DNA of 37,122 nucleotides. Source: Ruminococcaceae bacterium UBA1404 (GTDB lineage: Bacteria > Bacillota > Clostridia > Oscillospirales > Ruminococcaceae). This document shows positions 7,447 to 14,760 of the stretch, in pieces. Made by a program: the position numbers and the translations under genes. A model generated the notes under the pieces. It was not told the DNA's origin. It was given only the letters and a program-made list of their open reading frames with translations, and ran no database searches. Each line of letters begins with the position of its first letter. Positions within the stretch are counted from its first letter, which is position 1. The stretch covers positions 1-37,122 of the forward strand of contig DBQC01000002.1 of NCBI GenBank assembly GCA_002305075.1, in the 5' to 3' direction.

Positions 7447-8694
7447 TTATCCCATCCCATCGATTTTAGTAAAAGCCGGCAGCGCTACCTCAGCAGAAAA
7501 TCGGGCGGAGATGGGCGAGGACAGCATCCTTGCCGCCGGGCGGATGCAGCCCTCGCCATAGCGGGCCCAAAGGTTGTCCACCTCCTGCTCCAGGTGCTCG
7601 ATGCGGTACCGCCGCCAGCCATCCTCATAAAAGCTAAGCTGCTCGGGCTCATGTAAGGGGATAAGCCCCCCCGCCCGTACGCCCACGGCCCGCAGCGGCT
7701 GCTGCCACCGGTGGCGCTGGGTAAAGAGCAAAAGCGCTGCATCTGCAATGATACGGCTGCTGTGGGTGGCCGCTTTTAGCTGGGTGCTGTACTCGGTGTA
7801 GGCGAAGGTGTTGTCCTTGACGCTGACCGTAATCCCGCCGGCCCGCATCCCTTCCCGCCGCAGCTGCCGCCCCACCTTATCGGACAGCTCCCGCAGCACG
7901 GCGGCCACCTCCCCCTCCTCTGTGAGATCCCGGGCGCAGGTGGCCGAGCGACCGATGCTTTTGGGCGGCTCGCCCTCGCCGATACGAAGCACCCGGTCGC
8001 TGTCTAACCCCATGGCGGCTCGCCAGAGATGCCGCCCGTTTTTGCCCAGCAGCCGCTCCATAAACGGCAGGCCGCTGTGTGCAATATCCCCGATGGTAAA
8101 GATGCCCCGCCCCTCCAGCTTGCGGGCGGTCTGGCGGCCCACCCCCAACAGGCAATTGGCCGGCAGCGGCCACACGATGTCGGGAAATTGCTCGTAGCTG
8201 ATGACCGTGGTGCCATCGGGTTTTTTAAGGTCGCTGCCCAATTTGGCAAAGCATCGGTTAAAGCTAACCCCCACCGATATGGTAAGCCCCAGTTCTCGGC
8301 GCACTTCATCTCGCAGCGCATCGGCAATGGCAGCTCCGCCGCCAAACAGCCCCCGACTGCCCGTAACATCGAGATAGCACTCGTCTATGCCAAAGGGCTC
8401 AACCTGGTCGGTATAGCGGGCGTAAATCTCCCGCACATAGCCCGAATAGGCAATATATTTGGGCGCCTCGGGGGGCACCACCACCAGCCGGGGATATTTG
8501 CGGCGGGCCTGAAACAGCGGCTCGCCGGTTTGGATGCCTAAGCGCTTGGCCGGCTCGTTTTTGGCCAACACCACTCCGTGGCGCATACTCTCGTCTCCGC
8601 CCACAACCATGGGCACCTCCCGCAGCTCAGGGCGGGTAAGTGTGGCCACCGAGGCATAAAAGTTATTGAGGTCGCAGTGCAAAATGCTGCGCAT
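7447..8694 (-). CDS. dinB: Y-family DNA polymerase IV, SOS-regulated
   Basis: DinB copies past damaged bases at stalled replication forks, at the cost of mutations. The palm carries the metal-binding acids: Asp8 in HCDLNNFYAS, and Asp104-Glu105 in FGIDECYLDV. The finger segment (VVLAKNEPAKRLG), the helix-hairpin-helix thumb (LLGVGRQTARKLEGRGI) and a little-finger domain follow, over 415 residues. The C-terminal tail shows no clear beta-clamp binding motif. The ATG has GGGAGGAG close upstream, and a perfect LexA box lies 20-38 bases before the start, so the gene should be induced by DNA damage. It appears monocistronic. The family also contains UmuC/YqjW-type members; subgroup assignment is less sure than the polymerase call. 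Confidence 0.93.
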   Translation of the reverse strand: MRSILHCDLNNFYASVATLTRPELREVPMVVGGDESMRHGVVLAKNEPAKRLGIQTGEPLFQARRKYPRLVVVPPEAPKYIAYSGYVREIYARYTDQVEPFGIDECYLDVTGSRGLFGGGAAIADALRDEVRRELGLTISVGVSFNRCFAKLGSDLKKPDGTTVISYEQFPDIVWPLPANCLLGVGRQTARKLEGRGIFTIGDIAHSGLPFMERLLGKNGRHLWRAAMGLDSDRVLRIGEGEPPKSIGRSATCARDLTEEGEVAAVLRELSDKVGRQLRREGMRAGGITVSVKDNTFAYTEYSTQLKAATHSSRIIADAALLLFTQRHRWQQPLRAVGVRAGGLIPLHEPEQLSFYEDGWRRYRIEHLEQEVDNLWARYGEGCIRPAARMLSSPISARFSAEVALPAFTKIDGMG

Positions 8695-8714
8695 AGGCTC
8701 CTCCCTTCTACGAA

Positions 8715-8732
8715 AAAGAACATATGTTCTTT
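8715..8732. promoter_or_regulatory. LexA (SOS) box of dinB
   Basis: AAAGAACATATGTTCTTT is an 18-base perfect palindrome containing GAAC-N4-GTTC, the Gram-positive LexA consensus. It lies about 20 bases before the dinB start, where bound LexA would block transcription. Confidence 0.9.
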
Positions 8733-8824
8733 ACTATTATGCCCCAATCGGCCGGATTTGTAAAGAGGCAGCGGCCGGGGCAAAGACTGGAAGGCACGAA
8801 TTCAGCAACTCACGCAAATTCTAC

Positions 8825-8853
8825 TTGCCTAAAGCTGCGGCATGCAGTATAAT
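8825..8853 (+). promoter_or_regulatory. Promoter of the tRNA-Leu region
   Basis: TTGCCT (8825-8830) and TATAAT (8848-8853) have a 17-base spacer. The expected start, near 8860, is about twelve bases before the tRNA-like sequence, as is usual for tRNA genes. Confidence 0.75.
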
Positions 8854-8871
8854 AACTTACGCATCCCCCCT

Positions 8872-8960
8872 GCCGCAGTGGTGGAATGGCAGACACGATG
8901 GACTCAAAATCCAGTGCGTGAAAAGCCCTTTTCGACCGGCCGGTGGTTCTCAAACCCGCG
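8872..8960 (+). pseudogene. Broken tRNA-Leu (CAA) with intact 5' half
   Basis: The 5' acceptor strand GCCGCAG, the D arm GTGGAATGGCAGACAC and the anticodon loop CTCAAAA (anticodon CAA) read like a normal tRNA-Leu. The anticodon stem then has an A-G mismatch at its base. After TCCAG the sequence departs from a tRNA: the T-loop candidate GGTTCTCAAACC has an extra base and an imperfect stem, and no CTGCGGC 3' acceptor strand is found. The 3' half therefore seems lost or replaced. Its promoter remains good, so the locus may still be transcribed into the intact tRNA-Leu downstream. The 3' boundary is approximate. Confidence 0.55.
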
Positions 8961-9003
8961 TGGTTGCTGGGTTCTTAATAACTTCATAGTCTTTATGGTT
9001 TTT

Positions 9004-9027
9004 CATATCCCTCCACCATATCCCTCC
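9004..9027 (+). repeat. Direct repeat CATATCCCTCC, possible integrase arm sites
   Basis: CATATCCCTCC occurs at 9004-9014 and 9017-9027. The same motif pair occurs in inverted orientation at 9315-9340, on the other side of the intact tRNA-Leu and overlapping the end of the integrase gene. Confidence 0.6.
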
Positions 9028-9071
9028 AAATTCCAAAGGCGGATTTGGGAGAGGGAAATTGAAATAAACTT

Positions 9072-9157
9072 GCCGATGTGGCGGAATTGGCAGACGCACC
9101 GCACTCAAAATGCGGCGGATAACTTCCATGCCGGTTCGACTCCGGCCATCGGCACCA
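9072..9157 (+). tRNA. tRNA-Leu (anticodon CAA)
   Basis: The sequence folds fully. Acceptor GCCGATG pairs with CATCGGC, followed by the discriminator A and an encoded CCA. The D arm is GCGGAATTGGCAGACGC, the anticodon stem CCGCA/TGCGG holds the loop CTCAAAA (anticodon CAA, reading UUG), there is a long class II variable arm (GGATAACTTCC), and the T arm is GCCGG-TTCGACT-CCGGC. Its own promoter is not obvious; it may be read from 8825-8853 through the broken copy. Confidence 0.96.
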
Positions 9158-9172
9158 GAAACAATCGCTCTT

Positions 9173-9209
9173 AAAGCCGCGATATAAGCGGATTTGAGGG
9201 CTTTTTTCT
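9173..9209 (+). terminator. Terminator after tRNA-Leu
   Basis: AAAGCC pairs with GGCTTT around an inner CCGC/GCGG arm, followed by a T-rich run (TTTTTTCTTTT) on the plus strand, 16 bases after the tRNA. Confidence 0.55.
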
Positions 9210-9314
9210 TTTCTGGCGGCACCCTATCGTTTGCCGTCCCACATACCGTCACATGAACCATTTTGCGCATATTTGCAGTGCTCTCAGCTCCCTATTTACC
9301 TAGCATTCCGCCCG

Positions 9315-9340
9315 CTTTGGAGGGATGTCAGGAGGGATAT
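9315..9340 (-). repeat. Inverted partner of the CCCTCC repeats
   Basis: Read on the minus strand this is ATATCCCTCC (9340-9331), TGA, then CATCCCTCCAAAG (9327-9315), closely like the tandem pair at 9004-9030. It spans the 3' end of the integrase gene. Confidence 0.5.
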
Positions 9341-10803
9341 ACGCCGATGATGGCGTTGGCCGAAGCGACCTTGGAACTGAAATCCAGGTGGGTGTAAATG
9401 TTCGAGGTGGTGGAAATATCGCTGTGTCCCAACCACTCCTGGATCTCTTTGAGGCTGACACCGTTGGCGTACAACAGGCTGGCGCAGCTATGTCTCAGGT
9501 CGTGAAAACGAATTTTTTTTAAGCCGTGATTTTTCAGCGAGAGTGCGAAATTCTGGGTGATATATCCAGGCTTGACTCGCTCTCCCAGCTCGTTCACGTA
9601 AATGTAGCCAAGATATTCCCGGCAATAGTCTTTCCCGCATACTTTTTGATTGCGCTCCTGCTCCGACTTCATCTGCCGGAGAAGCTTTTCAAAGGGCTCT
9701 ACCAGCGGCAGGGTGCGGTGGCTGGACTTAGTTTTGGTGCGGTCCTTTTCCACGATGATGGCTTTTCCGTCCACCCTTACCTCGGTTACGGTGTGCTTGA
9801 TGGTCAGCGTCTTTTTTCTAAAGTCAATCGCGTCCCATTTCAGCCCGACGATTTCGCTGCGGCGCAGTCCGTAAAACGCGCCCAGGATAACGGCCAGCTC
9901 TATCGGCTTGTTTTTCACGACGGCGAACAATGCTTCCAATTCTCCGGCATCGTAAATGCTGCCCACGAATTTTGCGGTTTTGGGCCGCTCGATCCGGTCG
10001 GCGGGATTAAAGGCGATCAGGCCCACCTTGAAAGCGTACTGCAACGCCTTGCGAATGTTGGCGTGGCGATGGATGACCGTGCAGGCGCTTAAGCCTTTCT
10101 CGTTCAGCTCGTACTGATAATAGTCCTGGATGTGCTTGGGCGTCACTTCCTTCAACGTAAGCTTGAACTCCTTAAAATAAGGAATAATGCAGCTCTTGAT
10201 GCACATAGCGTAAGAGGCGTAGGTGGTCATTTCCACATTGTGCTTGGTCATCTCCAGCCATTCCAGCAGGAAGTCGGTGAACAGTATCCGCACCTCGCCG
10301 GTGATCGGGTTTACTTGGTCGGCCGGATTGTCCCGGATCAGCTCAAGCTCCACGGCATAGTCCAAGGCCTCTTTGATGACCTCGTGATATTGGAGCAGGG
10401 TGGTTTTTATAGCGTTTTTTTCTGTTCTCTCATACTGATAGTAGCCTTCGATGTCCCCTGGCTTTATTTTCGCCACCGTAACGGCGGTATCTTTAAAGTA
10501 AGGGATGATGAAGGTTTTGGCGTCGTATGCGTAGAGGGCGTAGGTGTCGGCCTCTACTCTGCCGATAACCTCCTGCAACCATTTTTTCAGGAAGTTTGCA
10601 AACAACATGTTTTTGTCGCTCATTGCCGTGTCGGGATTAAACTCTTGCCTGGTTTTCCAAAGCAGCGTTTCGGCGCGCTTTTTATTTCCCTTGACGGGAA
10701 GTCCCGTGCTGACGGACTTGGTTTGGCGTTTTCCGTCCATATCCTTATAGGTGAGGATCATCTGGAAATAGCCGTTTTTTTCTCGCAGGTGTCCTGTTAC
10801 CAT
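9328..10803 (-). CDS. Tyrosine recombinase/integrase with duplicated core-binding domain
   Basis: This site-specific recombinase cuts and joins DNA at att sites to insert or excise a mobile element. It has 491 residues. An AP2-like arm-binding N-terminus (1-60) precedes two tandem SAM-like core-binding domains (67-164 and 174-271), about 44% identical by hand count with a constant 107-residue offset and no gaps; both contain IIPYFK, YYQYE and NPAD. The catalytic domain has Arg314 (YGLRRSE), a lysine in KTKSSHRTL, His434-Arg437 (FHDLRH), His460 (LGHSD) and the nucleophile Tyr470 (NIYTHLD), so it looks active. Most relatives carry one core-binding domain and are about 380-400 residues. AAAGGAGG precedes the ATG. 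It points toward tRNA-Leu 170 bases away, the usual setting for a tRNA-targeting element, but no other element genes follow. Confidence 0.93.
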   Translation of the reverse strand: MVTGHLREKNGYFQMILTYKDMDGKRQTKSVSTGLPVKGNKKRAETLLWKTRQEFNPDTAMSDKNMLFANFLKKWLQEVIGRVEADTYALYAYDAKTFIIPYFKDTAVTVAKIKPGDIEGYYQYERTEKNAIKTTLLQYHEVIKEALDYAVELELIRDNPADQVNPITGEVRILFTDFLLEWLEMTKHNVEMTTYASYAMCIKSCIIPYFKEFKLTLKEVTPKHIQDYYQYELNEKGLSACTVIHRHANIRKALQYAFKVGLIAFNPADRIERPKTAKFVGSIYDAGELEALFAVVKNKPIELAVILGAFYGLRRSEIVGLKWDAIDFRKKTLTIKHTVTEVRVDGKAIIVEKDRTKTKSSHRTLPLVEPFEKLLRQMKSEQERNQKVCGKDYCREYLGYIYVNELGERVKPGYITQNFALSLKNHGLKKIRFHDLRHSCASLLYANGVSLKEIQEWLGHSDISTTSNIYTHLDFSSKVASANAIIGVYPS

Positions 10804-10818
10804 GAATTTTTGCCTCCT

Positions 10819-11250
10819 TTAAATCAGTAACAGTCCATATTCACCTACCATTGACGGCTTTAGTGTAAGCAGCGGATTTTCCCACTTTGTAGACGCATGG
10901 TTGTATACCCACAGCACCGCCGCTAAGGTTATGGCCTCAAGCACAATAGAAACGGCGGGGTTTAGCACCCTGTCAATCCTGCCGGGCAAAAACAGGTTTA
11001 ACAGCTTGATTAGGGCCGACAGCAGCCCGACCATCACAACGGCCTCGATGCGCCGGGTGTGTCGGTAGACATTCATCATAAAAAAGCAGGCAACCGGATA
11101 CCAAAGCAGCCACCCTAAGCTGATGGGCAAAAGGTGCAGCAGGTACCCGACCGTGGCCTCAAATATGCCCCACAGCCCGCCCCATGCAAGAATGGCGGTT
11201 ATCATTGTGAGTGCCAATGCGCTTTGGGATATGCTGATTTTTTTATCCAT
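10819..11250 (-). CDS. Small integral membrane protein, possibly truncated
   Basis: I do not recognise a characterised family. The 143 residues carry four or five hydrophobic helices (about 12-30, 33-41, 46-60, 70-88 and 97-116) and short charged turns such as YRHTRRIE. The segment WGGLWGIFEATVGYLLH resembles small clostridial membrane proteins of unknown role, and some S-component-like transport proteins look similar. AAAGGAGG lies seven bases before the ATG. The tail after residue 118 is not membrane-like and ends only 15 bases before the integrase start. If relatives are longer, the integrase element may have cut off the 3' end; this is an inference. It is divergent from the desulfhydrase gene at 11474. 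Confidence 0.6.
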   Translation of the reverse strand: MDKKISISQSALALTMITAILAWGGLWGIFEATVGYLLHLLPISLGWLLWYPVACFFMMNVYRHTRRIEAVVMVGLLSALIKLLNLFLPGRIDRVLNPAVSIVLEAITLAAVLWVYNHASTKWENPLLTLKPSMVGEYGLLLI

Positions 11251-11473
11251 GCCGCCGCCTCCTTTTCCATATAGGCATATGCGGTATGCACCTTTTATAA
11301 AACCACAGTATTTAAGCCACGCAGTGTCCCTATGGCTTTTTTAGGGGGCTTAGCTGTGCTATGATAGGGTTAGAGAAAAGGCGGGCGAGCACCCCAAGGC
11401 CGTATCGCCCGGCAGCCCCGCCGAGTTTGCCAACTTGAAAACAGAACGATTATCTTAAAAAGGAGATGCCCCC

Positions 11474-12535
11474 ATGAAAACACCCGACCAAATTCGTGCT
11501 CTGCTTGCCAGCCAGCCCCACACCACCCTCGGGTTTTATCCCACACCGCTGCATAAGCTGGAGCGTGTCAGCGCCGAACACGACATAGAGCTCTATGTTA
11601 AGCGCGAGGACTTTTCGGGCATGTCGCTTTTTGGCGGCAATAAGATGCGCAAGCTTGAATACATTTTGGGCGATGCGCTGGCCAAGGGATGCGACACCTT
11701 GGTGACCTATGGCGCCACCCAGTCGAACCATGCCATGCAAACGGCCACCGCCGCCCGCAAATGCGGCATGACCCCCGTTTTGTTCTTGGTAGCGCTGGTG
11801 GAGCCGGACGCCCAAGATGTGCGGGCCAATATGCTGCTCAACACCATTTTGGGTGCTCAGGTACACATCCTCACGCCCCAGCCGGGCGAGAGTATGGGCG
11901 ATACATTCATCCGCTGCCGCCCTCAAATCGACGCCACCATCCGGGAATTAGAGAGCCGGGGACACAAGGTCTACGACCTGCCTGCCGGCGGTTCGACCCC
12001 TGTGGGTGTGCTGGGATACATACATGCCTTTGCCGAGCTTGTCGCACAGCTTGAGGACATAGGCGTAGCGGCCGACAGCCTGTTTATGTGCACCGGTACC
12101 GGCGCTACGCTGGCGGGGTTGGTGGCCGGCAAAGCCCTCACCGGCAGCCTCATGCAGATTGTAGGGATGCGGGTTGTCGAGGGGGATTCAGAGGCCTACG
12201 CCGAGCGCATTGTCACTCTCGGAAAAGATGCCCTCGGCCTGATTGGGGAGGATGTGCCGCTGAGCCCCGCCGACTTTGCGCTGGACGACCGCTACTTCGC
12301 ACCGGGCTACGAGATGCCCAGCGCCGCCGCCAACGACGATATTCGCTACTTGGCCCGCACCGAGGGGCTGTTTGCCGACAGTGTGTATTCGGGCAAAGCC
12401 TTTCACGGCATGATGGAGTATATCCGCAGCGAGAGGGTACCACGGGGCAGCAAGGTGGTATTCCTCCACACGGGTGGCACCACTGCCCTGTTTAGCGAAC
12501 CCGCTATTGTGGGCGACTTGTCTACACCCAAATAA
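11474..12535 (+). CDS. D-cysteine desulfhydrase / ACC deaminase family PLP enzyme
   Basis: This fold type II pyridoxal-phosphate enzyme of the COG2515 family includes D-cysteine desulfhydrase (DcyD), which splits D-cysteine to pyruvate, sulfide and ammonia, and 1-aminocyclopropane-1-carboxylate deaminase. The cofactor lysine is Lys57 in FGGNKMRKLE, the substrate loop is GATQSNHAMQT (Ser84-Asn85-His86), and phosphate is held by a Gly/Thr-rich loop (CTGTGATLAG). The length of 353 residues is somewhat long for the family. AAAAAGGAG precedes the ATG. It stands alone between its own leader and a shared terminator. The exact substrate cannot be fixed by sequence; D-cysteine is the likelier one in an anaerobic Firmicute, so the gene symbol is left blank. 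Confidence 0.85.
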   Translation: MKTPDQIRALLASQPHTTLGFYPTPLHKLERVSAEHDIELYVKREDFSGMSLFGGNKMRKLEYILGDALAKGCDTLVTYGATQSNHAMQTATAARKCGMTPVLFLVALVEPDAQDVRANMLLNTILGAQVHILTPQPGESMGDTFIRCRPQIDATIRELESRGHKVYDLPAGGSTPVGVLGYIHAFAELVAQLEDIGVAADSLFMCTGTGATLAGLVAGKALTGSLMQIVGMRVVEGDSEAYAERIVTLGKDALGLIGEDVPLSPADFALDDRYFAPGYEMPSAAANDDIRYLARTEGLFADSVYSGKAFHGMMEYIRSERVPRGSKVVFLHTGGTTALFSEPAIVGDLSTPK

Positions 12536-12541
12536 GCGTAC

Positions 12542-12573
12542 AAAAAGGGACGCCCCCCAGGGCGTCCCTTTTT
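12542..12573. terminator. Bidirectional terminator
   Basis: AAAAAGGGACGCC pairs with GGCGTCCCTTTTT around a short loop, giving T runs on both strands between convergent genes (desulfhydrase and NhaC-type antiporter). Confidence 0.9.
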
Positions 12574-12587
12574 AATGAAACAGCGCT

Positions 12588-13901
12588 TTAAACCCGAACC
12601 GCCGACCGCCTTTTGGCCAGCGCCACCCCCAGCCGCCAGAGGGGAAGCAGATAGAGAAAGCAGGCCGCCAGCGCACTGTTGGCCGGTGCTCCGCTGGTGG
12701 TGAGCGGCACCACATTGGCAATAGACCACGGCACCAGCGAGGCCATGACCACAGCCGTATCCTCAAGAAAGATGGCAAAGCGACTCTTGTCCGGCTCGAG
12801 GTCGGCGCAGAGCTGATGGGTGAGAATGATGGTAAGGGTTTGGTTGCAGGCCACCATGGCAGCAAGCTGAGCCGTGAGCGCCGTGGCACCAAAGGGGGTA
12901 AGCCGCTCGCTGAGGGCGGCAATGGCATCCTTAAGGTGGCTCAGCAGCCCGGTGCCCGCAAAGATGCCGGCATAGGAGGAGGACAGGCAGACAATGGCCG
13001 TCACCCGGGCCATGGACACCACGCCCCCTCCGTTTAGCAAGACCGCAAGTTCGGGGTCGGCGGCCCGATAGCCCAGCAGCATCAGTCGCAGCACCTCCAT
13101 GGGGGCCATCCGCTGCAAAGTGATGCAAAGGATGAGTGCGGTTAAAATGCTGACCAGCATACTGCGGCGCACCCGGACCTTAAAGGCCGACAGCAGCAAA
13201 ATAGCCACCGCCGGCAGCAGCGCCAGCCCGCTTAAATTAAAGCCCCGGGCAAACAGCGCTCCCACATCAATCTGGCTGTGGCCGGAGCCGGCCCGGCCAA
13301 TCAGGCCCATGGCTCCATAAATGGCGCAGCTGAGCAAAAAAGGTATGAGGGCCGAGCGTAGCATCCGGCGGATGTTGGTATAGATGTCGGTGCCGGTGAG
13401 CTCGGCGATGAGCAGCGCACTGGTGGACACCGGCGAGCAGCGATCGCCAAAATAGGCGCCGGACAACACCGCTCCCCCCACAAAAAGCGGGTTGATTCCC
13501 AGCGGGGTGGCCATGGTGATGCAGATCACGCCCATGGTGGCGGCGGTGCCAAAGGCGGTGCCGATGAGCGAAGACACGCCGCAGCTGAGCAAAAACGCCA
13601 TCAACACAAAGGCCGAAGGATGTATCAGCCGGGCCGAATAGTAAATAATCACCGGAATGGTGCCCGCAGCCCGCCACAGGCCGGTAAGCATGCCCACCAG
13701 AAGGAAGATAATCAGCATATTTTTAACCGTTTTAACCCCCGACAGGGCCATCTCCCCCAAGGCGGACCAGCTGTGGCCCTTTAGACGGCCATAGCCTAAA
13801 AAGATGAGCAGCCCCAGCCCAAGAGCCACCAAAATAGAAATATCCAGCATCAGGCAGCCTATAAGCGCGGCACAAAAGAGCGCAAGGGCACCGTATTCCA
13901 T
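12588..13901 (-). CDS. NhaC-type Na+/H+ (or organate) antiporter
   Basis: This is a membrane transporter of the NhaC superfamily, which includes Na+/H+ antiporters and malate/lactate antiporters of the MleN type. It has 437 residues with about eleven to twelve hydrophobic helices. Family marks are GTAFGTAATMGVICI and, most clearly, GAYFGDRCSPVSTSALL, the conserved segment thought to hold ion-coordinating residues. The ATG follows GAGGAGAG. It lies 38 bases after the flavoprotein gene and shares its promoter at 14591-14618. Whether protons or an organic acid are exchanged for Na+ is not visible. Confidence 0.88.
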   Translation of the reverse strand: MEYGALALFCAALIGCLMLDISILVALGLGLLIFLGYGRLKGHSWSALGEMALSGVKTVKNMLIIFLLVGMLTGLWRAAGTIPVIIYYSARLIHPSAFVLMAFLLSCGVSSLIGTAFGTAATMGVICITMATPLGINPLFVGGAVLSGAYFGDRCSPVSTSALLIAELTGTDIYTNIRRMLRSALIPFLLSCAIYGAMGLIGRAGSGHSQIDVGALFARGFNLSGLALLPAVAILLLSAFKVRVRRSMLVSILTALILCITLQRMAPMEVLRLMLLGYRAADPELAVLLNGGGVVSMARVTAIVCLSSSYAGIFAGTGLLSHLKDAIAALSERLTPFGATALTAQLAAMVACNQTLTIILTHQLCADLEPDKSRFAIFLEDTAVVMASLVPWSIANVVPLTTSGAPANSALAACFLYLLPLWRLGVALAKRRSAVRV

Positions 13902-13939
13902 AAGTTTATTCTCTCCTCAGGTTTTAAGTCGTTCTTGAG

Positions 13940-14560
13940 CTAACGGATAAAGTTGGTATTTACCCGAGGCTCGTAGACAGGCTCCGGTACGCCGCTTTGG
14001 CGTCCGGCCTCGATGCATTTGAGCAGCCAGGCCATGTTTTCGGCCAAGGTGCGCATAATCTGAAGACCCTCGGCGTCCTGCAAAACCTCCTCGGGCTGGT
14101 TGCCGTGCACCTGATTCCAATACCGCGAAGGCACCACCGGCATATTGGCGATGGTAAAGTATTTATTAAGCCGGTCAAAGGCGGCGGTGGCCCCGCCCCG
14201 GCGGCAGGACACCACGCTGGCCCCCGGCTTTCCGGCCATGTGCCGGCTTCCGGCATAGAACAGGCGGTCTAAAAAGGACAGGAGCTGCCCGTTGGGCCCG
14301 GCGTAATAAACCGGCGAGCCAATAACCAGCCCGTCAAAATCGTGGATGCGGCCAAGGGTGGCATTTACCAAATCATCGTATACGCACAGGCCGGTCTCTC
14401 GGCAGCGGCGGCAGGCAATGCAGCCGGCCATGGGTTGGGTGCCGATATGTAGTATCTCGGTTTGTATGCCGTGCCGCTCAAGGCCGCCGGCCACCTCGTT
14501 AAGGGCTGTGTAGGTGCAGCCTTTGGCATGGGGGCTGCCGTTAATAAGCAAAACCTTCAT
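13940..14560 (-). CDS. Flavodoxin-fold NAD(P)H-dependent oxidoreductase
   Basis: This is a soluble FMN-binding protein of the flavodoxin-like/NADPH-dependent FMN reductase group. The N-terminal strand and phosphate loop MKVLLINGSPHAKGCTYTAL binds the FMN phosphate, GSPVYYAGPNGQLLSFLDR is the second flavin loop, and CIACRRC followed by GLC (residues about 47-59) is a cysteine cluster seen in iron-sulfur flavoprotein relatives. Whether a cluster is bound is uncertain. The 206-residue length is typical. The ATG at 14560 has AAGGGAT upstream; a TTG two codons earlier is less likely. It heads a two-gene unit with the NhaC-type antiporter. Confidence 0.85.
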   Translation of the reverse strand: MKVLLINGSPHAKGCTYTALNEVAGGLERHGIQTEILHIGTQPMAGCIACRRCRETGLCVYDDLVNATLGRIHDFDGLVIGSPVYYAGPNGQLLSFLDRLFYAGSRHMAGKPGASVVSCRRGGATAAFDRLNKYFTIANMPVVPSRYWNQVHGNQPEEVLQDAEGLQIMRTLAENMAWLLKCIEAGRQSGVPEPVYEPRVNTNFIR

Positions 14561-14590
14561 AAGCAATCATCCCTTCGGTGTTTTTATTCC

Positions 14591-14618
14591 ATTGTATCAG
14601 AACCTGTGGCGCTATCAA
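14591..14618 (-). promoter_or_regulatory. Promoter of the flavoprotein-antiporter operon
   Basis: On the minus strand TTGATA (14613-14618) and TACAAT (14591-14596) have a 16-base spacer. Confidence 0.65.
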
Positions 14619-14668
14619 ATAGGTAAAATCATCGCAGAGCACCGAGGCGCTGGGCCGTCAACAAAATC

Positions 14669-14696
14669 TTGCGCAATTTTATTTTTGTGTTATAAT
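14669..14696 (+). promoter_or_regulatory. Promoter of the M20D amidohydrolase
   Basis: TTGCGC (14669-14674) and a perfect TATAAT (14691-14696) have a 16-base spacer, divergent from the promoter at 14591-14618. Confidence 0.6.
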
Positions 14697-14760
14697 GAAG
14701 TTTATTCATCACCCAAAAGCGCTAAAGCTATGAAATCCAAAAGGGGAAGGAAGGAATATT

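Noticed and set aside
9328..11250. A prophage or integrative conjugative element
   Set aside because: Only an integrase and a small membrane protein are present; no replication, relaxase, capsid or cargo genes, and no second att copy was found.
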